From contig NZ_MVDE01000007.1 in NCBI RefSeq assembly GCF_002843385.1, forward strand, positions 1 through 64,000: a stretch of 64,000 nucleotides of DNA, read 5' to 3'. This document shows, in pieces, positions 1 through 8,716 of the stretch. The translations under genes and the position numbers were made by a program. Within the stretch, counting starts at the first letter, position 1. Every line of letters starts with the position of its first letter. This DNA is from Labilibaculum manganireducens (GTDB lineage Bacteria > Bacteroidota > Bacteroidia > Bacteroidales > Marinifilaceae). The notes under the pieces were generated by a model, which had not been told where the DNA came from, did not search any database, and was given only the letters and a program-made list of their open reading frames with translations.

Positions 1-735
1 TCCATAAATAAGTTGATCCTGCGTTGCCGGCGTCAAAAGTGATCGTATTTCCTGAGCAAGTCTGCTGATCTGCCCCCAAATTAACTGTTGGGTTGGCATG
101 AATCGTTGCATTGGCATCGTCTGTTGCGGAACAGCCGTTGGTATCTGTTACTGTTACGCTGTAATTGCCTGAAGTAGAAACTGTAATGCTTTGAGTAATT
201 TCTCCGGTACTCCATAAATAAGTTGATCCTGCGTTGCCGGCATCAAATGTGATGCTGTTGCCCGAACAGGTTTGTTGATCTGCCCCCAAATTAACTGTTG
301 GGTTGGCATGAATGGTTGCATTGGCATCGTCTGTTGCGGAACAGCCGTTGGCGTCAGTCATCACAACAGAATAATTCCCGGAAGTGGTCACCAAAATTCC
401 TTGCAAGGTTTCTCCTGTGCTCCACAAATATGTAGATCCTGGATGGCCTGCGTCAAACATGATATTATTTCCATTACACTCCTCTTGGTCTGCACCCAAA
501 TCAACAATTGGATTTGGATGAACGGTAATATTTATATCATCAGTTCCTGAACAGCCGTTGGCATCAGTTACTGTTACGCTGTAATTCCCAGAAGTTGAAA
601 CCGTAATTGTCTGAGTGGTTTCGCCTGTATTCCATAAATAACTCGCACCAACATAACCAGCATCCAAACTAATTGTATTTCCCTGACAGATCTCCTGATC
701 AGAGCCTAAATTCAAATTCAGGTTACTATTAATAT
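1..735 (-). repeat. Tandem 210-bp coding repeats (70-residue modules)
   Basis: The same segment (tccataaata...) recurs at 1, 211, 421 and 631, an exact 210-bp period that encodes 70 residues. The first 90 or so bases of the GATCTGCCCCC block after 76 and 286 are almost identical, while the other half of unit 1 resembles unit 3 more than unit 2. The copies are therefore mosaics, which suggests recombination or gene conversion between units. The array continues past the left edge. Confidence 0.9.
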
Positions 736-3421
736 CGACCCTCACAGTATCCAATGCAGGATTTACACAAGGAACAATTGGTTGCGCACTTAGCTCTAAA
801 TCAATAAATCCATTTAAAATATCAGCACTACCAGGTGTATAAGTAGGATTCAAAATTCCGGTATTGTCAAAAAAACCATCCCCTAGACTTCTCCAGATAA
901 ATGAAGATTCATTGCTTACAACACCGCTCAAACTTGCTGTCCCTGATTCACAAATAGCAAGATCTGAACCTGCATCAGCAGTTACATGCTGAATAACTTC
1001 AACCGTTACATCTAATGGAATCTCAGATAATTTATACATACTAATACCATCCAAAGCAAAAGCATTGTCAACACCTGTTGTACTTGTATTATTGATTTGA
1101 ACATTTAAAGAACTTGAGCTGTCAGAATAAACCAGTCTTTGATATTTATCCCAATTACAAGGAGAATTGGTACTAAAGCTTTCGATTACAACACCATTAA
1201 CAACCAGCTCAAAATCATCAAAACTATCATTTTTAAGATTTGTAATATTCAATGCAAATACGTAATAGCTATCTGGATCTACAGTAATATTCTGTTCCCA
1301 AACTGTATTATTTACAGATCCACCTTCAACAACCATTACATTATCGGGAGAATTTCCAGTAACACCTATACAACTGCTTTTATCTGATCCAAATGTCCTA
1401 GTATTACTACTAACCGTATATTTACTTGAACGGCTTCTACACGACCAACTTGAAGTACTTGAACAATAGTAGTAGTCACTTTGAAAACCTATATTCCCTA
1501 AAGTAAAATCACCATTCTCAACCAACTCTAGAGTTTCATCAATATAAAAAACACGAAGATGATATGTTGTTGTTGAATCCGGCGATACAACTACCCTTGA
1601 AGAAAGACCATCAACATCCCAATTAAACAGAAAATCATTTCCAGCATAAAGCTCAACCGATTCGTCTCTGCAAATAATGGTATCATTTAGAGTAACATCA
1701 GGAATATTTCCGGTTGCACTGGTTATATTAATCATATCCATAGCAGAACAACCATTCATATCATAAACACGAACAGCGTACAAACCTGGCTTATCAACAT
1801 CCAGATATCTGTTTCTTGATCCATCATCCCAAATATAGAAGAAGTGACTTCCTGCATCCAATCGAATTACGTCACCTGCGTTCAAAACCTGATCAGGCCC
1901 CAAATCAACCACCGGAGGTGGAACCAAAGTCACGTTAATATCATCTGTTGCATTACAACCATATGCATTTGTGACAGTAACGGAATAATTACCATCACCA
2001 TATACAATAATCTCTTGTGTTGTTTCACCTGTACTCCAAAGATAAGTTGCTCCTGAAATTCCCGCATTTAAAACCACTGGACTTCCGGAGCATACTGTGC
2101 GGTCAGGTCCCAAGTCAATTGTTAGATTTGCATAGAAACCAACATAAACATTATCAGTCTTAACACAATTAAAAGAATTTGTCACTTCAACAGAATAGGT
2201 TCCGGCTGTTGACACTTCAATGGTTTGGGAAGTTTCCCCTGTATTCCATGAATAAACTGAACCTGCATTCCCCGCATCTAAAATAACATTTCCACCACCA
2301 CATGATGCCTGATTATCACCAAAACCAATAACAGGAACAGGATTCAGATTAAGAGTTAAAAAATCAGAGACAGCTCCGCAAGGTGAATTCGAATTAGCTG
2401 TTGCTGTAAGTATTACACTGCCAGCGGCTGCATCATTACTTCCCGGAGTATAACTAGAATTAACATTTGAAGGATTAGAAAAAGTACCATCACCTGAAGT
2501 TGACCACAAGAAACCTGTTTGGTTGGAAACTGTTGCGCTCAAACCTGCAGTTTCATTACCACATATAGTAATATCTGAACCCGCATCAATAGCCGCAGGT
2601 TCAATTACTGTAACTGTTCTGCTGTCCGGCACTTCAACCAAAGGATTAAAAGAAATACCATCTAAGGCATAATCGTTACCACTTCGGATTAAATTTTTAT
2701 TTACAATTGATATTTCAATAGATGTTTTTGTACCTGAATACCACAAAGAGTAAAACTCTTCCCAGTTACAAGTTAAACCAACACCAGGTTCAATATAATC
2801 CCCCATTAAAACTCCATCAATCATAAATTCCAATCGAGCCGGATTGGTTGGATGAACATTTGCAGCCCAAGTAGAAAATGCATAATATTGATTCGGATTT
2901 ACCGTAATGGTCTGGCTCCACACAACTACGTTTTCATCGGGAGCACCATTAACAATCAACATTTTATCAGGATTATTTCCTGTATGACCAGAGCATGCGG
3001 AAAAATTGGGGTGATAAGCCTGAGGATTACTGTCAACAGCATATCGTCCCTCTTGATATAAAGATTCACTAGCTGAAGGATTGGCAAGAGAAAATACTGG
3101 ATCCGGACAATAAATATATTCACTATAAAAGCCAATGTTTCCAAAATCAAAGTCACCATTGGAAATTAACTCAGTTCCTGTATCCGGAACAAAAACACGA
3201 AGATTGTATGTGGTTGTTACTGCCGGAGAAACACTAATTGCAGATGAAAGTTGTCCTGTACTCCAATTGTACATGTATGAACCTGTTTGTGCTTCTAAAA
3301 TAACAGATTCACCAACACAAATAGTTGTATCATTAACTGGCCGCACAATTTGTGCTGTTCCAGAATGATAACTAAATCCTATAACTATCGTAACACCAAT
3401 AAGCTGTAGAAATCTTTTCAT
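1..3421 (-). CDS. Large secreted repeat adhesin (SprB/gliding-motility-associated type), C-terminus outside window
   Basis: Starts at ATG 3421 and stays open to the left edge, giving at least 1140 residues. An N-terminal signal peptide (MKRFLQLIGVTIVIGF, cleavage near GTAQ) is followed by a short Ig-like stretch, a jelly-roll-like domain that begins with an NGDF..GNIGF motif, a PKD/Ig-like segment, several copies of a roughly 70-residue module (core D-x-G-x-x-Q-x-x-C, DAG, YLWSTGETTQ, YSVTVTDANGC), a second NGDF..GNIGF domain, and then more 70-residue modules. This build is typical of Bacteroidota cell-surface proteins exported by type IX secretion, which carry a gliding-motility-associated C-terminal sorting domain; that domain would lie left of position 1 and is not seen. 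The likely role is surface adhesion or glycan contact. Type is confident, exact function is not. Confidence 0.85.
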   Translation of the reverse strand, partial: MKRFLQLIGVTIVIGFSYHSGTAQIVRPVNDTTICVGESVILEAQTGSYMYNWSTGQLSSAISVSPAVTTTYNLRVFVPDTGTELISNGDFDFGNIGFYSEYIYCPDPVFSLANPSASESLYQEGRYAVDSNPQAYHPNFSACSGHTGNNPDKMLIVNGAPDENVVVWSQTITVNPNQYYAFSTWAANVHPTNPARLEFMIDGVLMGDYIEPGVGLTCNWEEFYSLWYSGTKTSIEISIVNKNLIRSGNDYALDGISFNPLVEVPDSRTVTVIEPAAIDAGSDITICGNETAGLSATVSNQTGFLWSTSGDGTFSNPSNVNSSYTPGSNDAAAGSVILTATANSNSPCGAVSDFLTLNLNPVPVIGFGDNQASCGGGNVILDAGNAGSVYSWNTGETSQTIEVSTAGTYSVEVTNSFNCVKTDNVYVGFYANLTIDLGPDRTVCSGSPVVLNAGISGATYLWSTGETTQEIIVYGDGNYSVTVTNAYGCNATDDINVTLVPPPVVDLGPDQVLNAGDVIRLDAGSHFFYIWDDGSRNRYLDVDKPGLYAVRVYDMNGCSAMDMINITSATGNIPDVTLNDTIICRDESVELYAGNDFLFNWDVDGLSSRVVVSPDSTTTYHLRVFYIDETLELVENGDFTLGNIGFQSDYYYCSSTSSWSCRSRSSKYTVSSNTRTFGSDKSSCIGVTGNSPDNVMVVEGGSVNNTVWEQNITVDPDSYYVFALNITNLKNDSFDDFELVVNGVVIESFSTNSPCNWDKYQRLVYSDSSSSLNVQINNTSTTGVDNAFALDGISMYKLSEIPLDVTVEVIQHVTADAGSDLAICESGTASLSGVVSNESSFIWRSLGDGFFDNTGILNPTYTPGSADILNGFIDLELSAQPIVPCVNPALDTVRVDINSNLNLNLGSDQEICQGNTISLDAGYVGASYLWNTGETTQTITVSTSGNYSVTVTDANGCSGTDDINITVHPNPIVDLGADQEECNGNNIMFDAGHPGSTYLWSTGETLQGILVTTSGNYSVVMTDANGCSATDDANATIHANPTVNLGADQQTCSGNSITFDAGNAGSTYLWSTGEITQSITVSTSGNYSVTVTDTNGCSATDDANATIHANPTVNLGADQQTCSGNTITFDAGNAGSTYLW
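1827..2330 (-). repeat. Older, diverged copies of the 70-residue module
   Basis: Three further modules with the same protein pattern (LGPDQ, DAG, YLWSTGETTQ, YSVTVTNAYGC) sit here. Two of them show the 210-bp spacing (2035 and 2245), but their DNA has diverged from the copies at 1-735. The third, near 1827, has one extra residue in its FYIWDDG segment. They separate the two NGDF-type domains of the adhesin. Confidence 0.75.
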
Positions 3422-4034
3422 ATTCACTCTTTCGTTAAAACCTTCTACTCCAAACCTCCAAGCATCTGCCTTTTGATGAAAGGCTATTTTTTTTACTTTA
3501 ATTACGCAAATTTAACGATTAAAGTTTGGCTTTTTGTAACTTGATTTGCTTTACTCTTCAAAAAAACACCTAACCAACAGGATATGAACAAATTGCTCGT
3601 TTGTTTAATTTTTATTAAAATACAGACTAAATAAAAATGCGGCTGGATTTGTTGATTAATAAGTCTGAACAATCCTATTTTTTCAGTACCTTAAATACAG
3701 CCACAAATCCGAAAACGATTTCGTAAAATGATACTTTTCAGCCCTCCATAATTTAATTATGATTTATTAAACCGAACTAAAATTCAAATTATCACCCCAA
3801 CATACTCACTACCCAAATATAAAAATATCGTTTAAATACATTATCACCTCAAAATATTTCACATTTTTAAACATAGATAAAGTATCTAATTAAAAGACAC
3901 TTAACAACCATACGTAGTGGCAATGTTGTGTTAATTTTTATTTCTGTTGAGGTTTAATAAACACGATCAATTTGGAACAAACACCTATATAAGCCGACCT
4001 TTATGAGGTTATTAACAATCAAAAATAAAAGAGC
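3422..4034. other. Divergent intergenic region between adhesin and PUL
   Basis: About 610 AT-rich bases separate the minus-strand adhesin from the plus-strand SusC gene. I see no ORF with coding character and no clear TAnnTTTG element in front of susC. The region must hold the PUL promoter and probably a regulator site, but I cannot place them. Confidence 0.5.
3507..3514 (-). promoter_or_regulatory. Candidate -7 element for the adhesin gene
   Basis: The minus strand reads TAAATTTG, a match to the Bacteroidota -7 consensus TAnnTTTG, 86 bases upstream of the ATG at 3421. I see no good TTG at the usual distance for -33, so this is weak. Confidence 0.3.
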
Positions 4035-7000
4035 ATGAGATTACTATTATCTAACCTAATTCTTTTGTTGTTTTCTATATCTGTATTTGCACAAAGCAGT
4101 ACTAACATTACAGGTATAGTTACAGACCAATCTGAAATGCCATTAATTGGTGTTACCGTATTTGTTAAAGGAACCACTTCAGGAACTGTAACAGATATTG
4201 ATGGGAACTACAGCATTGAAGCTTTAAGCAATGCTACACTCGTTTACAGTTTTATAGGTATGAAAACACAGGAAATTCCTGTAAATAATCAAACCTTAAT
4301 CAATGTGTCTTTACTTGAATCTACCACAGGTCTGGATGAAGTAGTTGTTATTGGATACGGAAAGATGAGCGTAAAAGATCTAACGTCATCAATAACAACA
4401 GTAAAATCAGAAGACTTGGTTAAAACTCCTTCTGGTAACGTTATGCAATCGTTACAAGGGAAAGTTGCAGGACTTCAGGTTATTAGTTCCGGTGAACCGG
4501 GTAAATCACCAACCATACGCCTTCGTGGTATTGGTTCTTATCCCGGACATGACAATGAAGGGCCTTTGTATGTTGTCGATGGAGTATTTTACGACAACAT
4601 CGATTTTTTAAATACGGCTGATGTTGAATCAACCTCAGTACTTAAAGATGCGTCAGCGGCTGCAATTTATGGAGTGCGGGCTGCAAATGGAGTTGTATTA
4701 ATTGAAACCAAATCCGGTAAACGAAATCAAAAAGCCAAAATTAATTACAATGGCTATTACGGATATCAAGTGGCTCAGAATGTATTGAAAATGGCAAATG
4801 CTGAACAATACACGAATATGGCCTTAGAATCAGGATCGGCGGCAGATGAACAATTCATATTAAATGCGATGCAGCGATACGGCAGAAGTCGTATAAATCC
4901 AAATGTACCAAACGTAAATACAGATTGGTATGACGAAATTATGCGCACTGCAGCTATTCAAAACCATAGTTTAAGCGTATCCGGAGGCAACGAGAATACG
5001 ACCTACTCAATTGGAACAAGTTTCTTTACCCAGGAAGGTATTTTGAATATGAAGAATGAGTATGAACGTTTTAACCTTCGTTCAAAAATTGACTTTCAGG
5101 CAAATGAGTGGTTCACAATTGGAGGAAATGTAATACTGAGTAATTCGACCAAATATGAACCCGAATCGGCTGCTTGGAATGTGGCTTATTTTGCGGTACC
5201 AATTATGCCTGTTTACGATGAACTAAATACTGCTGCAAGCCCAACAAAATATGCGAGTGCTGAAGACTTAGGGTATCGGGGAGGTAAAAACCCGTTTCCA
5301 ACAATGGATTTAAGTGAAAATCGTATTAGAACAAAAAAAGTACTTGCAAATTTCTATGCTAAACTGGATCTAATACCAAAAAAATTAAATTTCAAAACCA
5401 CTTACAGTCAGGATTTCACTTCACAGGAAGGACGTTTTGTTGATCTTGCCTATTTTGTCAGCACTAATTTTAAGCGTACTGATGACTCGGTTCAAAAAAA
5501 CTCTCAAACCACAACAAACCAAACATGGGATAATATTTTAACCTATGCCGACAGCTTTGGAGGGCACAACCTTGTCCTTATGGCTGGATCATCATACAGA
5601 GATGAAACCTGGAATTATCTTAGTGCAACCGGTTTAAATTTCCCATCTGGACTTGAAGAAAACTGGTACATTAGTAAATCACAGAGTAAACCATCTGATA
5701 GTGTTAATGATGACGGAAGAAAACAGTATGGGATGTCCTATTTTGGAAGAATGTCTTATAATTTCAACAACAAATATTTACTTTATGGAACAATGAGGGC
5801 TGATGGCAGCTCAAAGTATCAGGAGAAATGGGGTTATTTCCCAACTGTTGGTGCTGGTTGGGTTCTTTCAGAAGAAAACTTCATGAAGAATGTAGAACTT
5901 GTTGATTTTTTAAAATTTCGCGCAAGTTGGGGTAAACTGGGAAATAATAAAATCGCGGCCAGCGATGGTGCAAATTCAACCAACGTTGTAACAACTGCAA
6001 TTGATGGTGTTTTAGTTTCCGGAACAACAACCTCGAGTACCTACTCTTCTCTTAAATGGGAAGTTACCGAAGAAACAAACTTTGGTATTACAACAACTCT
6101 TCTTGCCAACAGATTATCTGTAGATGCTGATTATTATATCCGCGACACAAAAAATGCAGTTATAGATGTTACCAATCCTCTTATAGGAGGCACTGTAAGA
6201 AGAAATGCCGGAGAAATAAGAAACTCGGGATTCGAGCTGGCTTTAAATTGGAGTGACAATATTACGAAAGATTTAAAATACTCAATTGGAGCAAACTTTT
6301 CTACTCTTAAAAACGAAGTAAGGGATTTGTTTGGTCAGCCATATATAGACGGAGGACAAGCAGAATTTCGTCAACGTTCGATTGTAGGTGAACCATTATT
6401 GGCATTTTTCGGACGTGAGGTAGTTGGTGTTTATCAAAATGAGGCTGAAGTCGCCGCTGATCCTGTTGCCGTGGAAAATGGGTTAGCTCCCGGGGATTTA
6501 AAATACAAAGATCAAAACAAGGATGGAAAAATTGATGATGACGACAGAGTTGTTTTAGGCTCTTATTTTCCAAATTTCATGTACGGTGCAAATCTTGGCA
6601 TAACTTACAAAAACTGGGAATTCACAATGAACATTTTAGGACAAACCGGAAACAAAATTCTCAATCGTAAACGCGGTGAGTTAATCTGGACAAATGATGG
6701 CAACCTGGATGCTGATCTTGCAAAAAACCGTTGGCATGGTGAGGGAACATCAAATAAATATCCTTCATCTGCAGGATTAAGAAAAGGCTGGAACCAAAAG
6801 ATGAGTGATTATTTTGTTGAAGATGGATCCTACTTCAGAATTCAGAACATTCAAGTTGCTTACAATCTAAGACAAAAGGTAGTGTTTGGTGTAAAAGTTC
6901 CTGATGCTAGAATTTCATTCACTGCAGATCGTCCTTTAACCGTATTTAGCTACAATGGATTTAATCCTGAAGTAGAAAATGGAATTGATACACAAACCTA

Positions 7001-7046
7001 TCCTATTCCTGCAGTATATACACTTGGCTTAAATGTTAATTTTTAA
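4035..7046 (+). CDS. SusC/RagA-family TonB-linked outer-membrane transporter
   Basis: 1003 residues, normal SusC length. A signal peptide (MRLLLSNLILLLFSISVFAQ) leads to a carboxypeptidase-regulatory-like domain (about 25-105; GIVTDQSEMPLIGVTV), then the plug domain with the SusC signature LDEVVVIGYG (about 100-110) and the VVDGV...VLKDASAAAIYG segment (about 185-215), and a long 22-strand-type barrel ending in an aromatic-terminated strand (LGLNVNF). It imports glycan oligosaccharides across the outer membrane with TonB energy, in complex with the SusD protein encoded next. Its stop lies 19 bases before the susD start. It heads the PUL operon, which ends at the terminator near 16852. Confidence 0.96.
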   Translation: MRLLLSNLILLLFSISVFAQSSTNITGIVTDQSEMPLIGVTVFVKGTTSGTVTDIDGNYSIEALSNATLVYSFIGMKTQEIPVNNQTLINVSLLESTTGLDEVVVIGYGKMSVKDLTSSITTVKSEDLVKTPSGNVMQSLQGKVAGLQVISSGEPGKSPTIRLRGIGSYPGHDNEGPLYVVDGVFYDNIDFLNTADVESTSVLKDASAAAIYGVRAANGVVLIETKSGKRNQKAKINYNGYYGYQVAQNVLKMANAEQYTNMALESGSAADEQFILNAMQRYGRSRINPNVPNVNTDWYDEIMRTAAIQNHSLSVSGGNENTTYSIGTSFFTQEGILNMKNEYERFNLRSKIDFQANEWFTIGGNVILSNSTKYEPESAAWNVAYFAVPIMPVYDELNTAASPTKYASAEDLGYRGGKNPFPTMDLSENRIRTKKVLANFYAKLDLIPKKLNFKTTYSQDFTSQEGRFVDLAYFVSTNFKRTDDSVQKNSQTTTNQTWDNILTYADSFGGHNLVLMAGSSYRDETWNYLSATGLNFPSGLEENWYISKSQSKPSDSVNDDGRKQYGMSYFGRMSYNFNNKYLLYGTMRADGSSKYQEKWGYFPTVGAGWVLSEENFMKNVELVDFLKFRASWGKLGNNKIAASDGANSTNVVTTAIDGVLVSGTTTSSTYSSLKWEVTEETNFGITTTLLANRLSVDADYYIRDTKNAVIDVTNPLIGGTVRRNAGEIRNSGFELALNWSDNITKDLKYSIGANFSTLKNEVRDLFGQPYIDGGQAEFRQRSIVGEPLLAFFGREVVGVYQNEAEVAADPVAVENGLAPGDLKYKDQNKDGKIDDDDRVVLGSYFPNFMYGANLGITYKNWEFTMNILGQTGNKILNRKRGELIWTNDGNLDADLAKNRWHGEGTSNKYPSSAGLRKGWNQKMSDYFVEDGSYFRIQNIQVAYNLRQKVVFGVKVPDARISFTADRPLTVFSYNGFNPEVENGIDTQTYPIPAVYTLGLNVNF

Positions 7047-7065
7047 TTCGAAAAAACATTTCATC

Positions 7066-8601
7066 ATGAAACTATTTAAATATTCTATACAGATCACCCT
7101 TGCAGCAGCTGCAATTCTATTTGCAACGGCCTGCGATGACAAATTAGACGAACCAGCCGAGAATATTGCCATTACAGACAGCACTGATTATTCTATTGCT
7201 GAAAATATGATTTCACCCTTACTTGGTCTTTATGCTGAATTCAACAATAAAGGCTGGGAAACAAATCCATTAATGTCTGTTCGGGGAGATGATGTGAATG
7301 CAGGAGGTTTAGGTGATCAGCAAGATTTTGCCGAGACTGACCGATACAATTACAACAAAGATTTCTGGATGTACAATTCGGCCTGGGAAGGTGAATACCG
7401 CGATGTAATCACCTCTCACAGTACCATGGAGCAAATTCAATTGTATGCCGACAAAACAGGAAACCAAAACTTAGGAGACCAGTACATTGCAGAAGCAAAA
7501 ACAATTCGCAGCTGGATTCTCTTTAATATATCCCGAACATGGGGAAATATTCTGGTTCCAACGAGTTCAGATCCTACAGAATTATTGGTTGCAGATATCA
7601 CATCAAAAAATGATGTAATGCAGCACATCTCTGATCAAATGGACGAGGCAATTCCTTTTTTACCGGATATGAATCCGAATCAAAGAACTGATATTCGTGG
7701 CGGCGTAACCAAATACACCGCACTTGCGATAAAAGCTCTTGCAAATTTGGAATTGAAAAACTATCAGGCTGTTGCTGATGCTACTTCGCAAATTATCAGT
7801 TCAAATAAATTTAGCTTGGAAGCTGATTTTTACGAGCTGTTTAAAATTCCCGGGAAGCTAAACAATGAAAATTTGTTAGAAATGCAATATTCTGACTTCG
7901 GACAAGGTTCAGGCGACAGTAAAAGTTACCTTTTCGAATTCTTTGGCCCTCAAAGTTGGACTCCAGCAGTTGAAGGAGCCGGCAGTGGCTGGGGATTTTG
8001 GGAACCTAGTTTGAAATACATCAAATTCATGCTTGACAGAGGTGAAACTGTTCGTTTGGAAACCAGCGTACTCTTTACGGACCGAGGCATTGCAGAAATT
8101 CAAAAAGATCCGAACTACACAACTCTACCTTCGTGGATTTCAAACACAACCCGATCGGGAGATGTAATTAATGATTATGCACGTGCACTTTTTGCAAGCG
8201 GCAAGCACTATTTACCATCAGATCAGCTTACACCTGGACGTACTACATATGGCACAAACAAAAACTTCACCTGCATTCGTTATGCTGAAATATTATTAAT
8301 GCATGCCGAGGCTATAACACAAGGAGCTTCAAGCACTTCAATATCTGCAGATGCTGCGGTTAATTTAGTTCGGGAAAGAGCTGGTTTAACAGCAATTTCA
8401 GGAGTTACAAATGAACAGGTTATGGATGAAAAATTTGCTGAGTTAGCCATGGAATGGGGAACACGCTTTTTTGATATGGTTCGTCTTGAAAAATACAACG
8501 AGCTAAGCTACGAAGGAAGAACCTTTAACGCCGATTTGATTTATTTACCATATCCTCAAAATCAAGTTGATTTACTTCCAGTCTTAAAAGGCAGCAACTA
8601 A
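7066..8601 (+). CDS. SusD/RagB-family surface glycan-binding lipoprotein
   Basis: The ATG at 7066 is chosen over an in-frame ATG at 7033, which overlaps susC, because it gives a clean lipoprotein signal peptide (MKLFKYSIQITLAAAAILFATAC). The acidic residues just after the lipid Cys (CDDKLDE) fit the Bacteroidota surface-export signal. The body has the SusD pattern: an N-terminal TPR-like helical region with AEAKTIRSWILFNISRTWG, and a C-terminal part with CIRYAEILLMHAEA and FAELAMEWGTRFFDMVRL. It forms the lid of the SusC transporter and captures oligosaccharide at the surface. About 511 residues, usual for the family. Confidence 0.95.
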   Translation: MKLFKYSIQITLAAAAILFATACDDKLDEPAENIAITDSTDYSIAENMISPLLGLYAEFNNKGWETNPLMSVRGDDVNAGGLGDQQDFAETDRYNYNKDFWMYNSAWEGEYRDVITSHSTMEQIQLYADKTGNQNLGDQYIAEAKTIRSWILFNISRTWGNILVPTSSDPTELLVADITSKNDVMQHISDQMDEAIPFLPDMNPNQRTDIRGGVTKYTALAIKALANLELKNYQAVADATSQIISSNKFSLEADFYELFKIPGKLNNENLLEMQYSDFGQGSGDSKSYLFEFFGPQSWTPAVEGAGSGWGFWEPSLKYIKFMLDRGETVRLETSVLFTDRGIAEIQKDPNYTTLPSWISNTTRSGDVINDYARALFASGKHYLPSDQLTPGRTTYGTNKNFTCIRYAEILLMHAEAITQGASSTSISADAAVNLVRERAGLTAISGVTNEQVMDEKFAELAMEWGTRFFDMVRLEKYNELSYEGRTFNADLIYLPYPQNQVDLLPVLKGSN

Positions 8602-8648
8602 TAATTTTGATCATTAAAATGAAGAAAATGAAACGACCATGTAAAAAA

Positions 8649-8676
8649 AATTACACCCAAGAGAATGAGTGTAATT
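8649..8676 (+). other. Small hairpin between susD and the LamG lipoprotein gene
   Basis: AATTACAC and GTGTAATT form an 8-bp perfect stem around a 12-nt loop in the 115-base gap after susD. No U-run follows on the plus strand, so it is not a classical terminator; it may affect mRNA stability. Confidence 0.4.
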
Positions 8677-8716
8677 GGGGAGTTCCATCTGATCATAAAA
8701 TAAAAAATATAAACAG

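Noticed and set aside
272-550. Plus-strand ORFs opposite the adhesin at 272-550, 1139-1387, 1844-2056 and 2852-3368
   Set aside because: All are shadows of the minus-strand repeat protein, which is open over the whole stretch.
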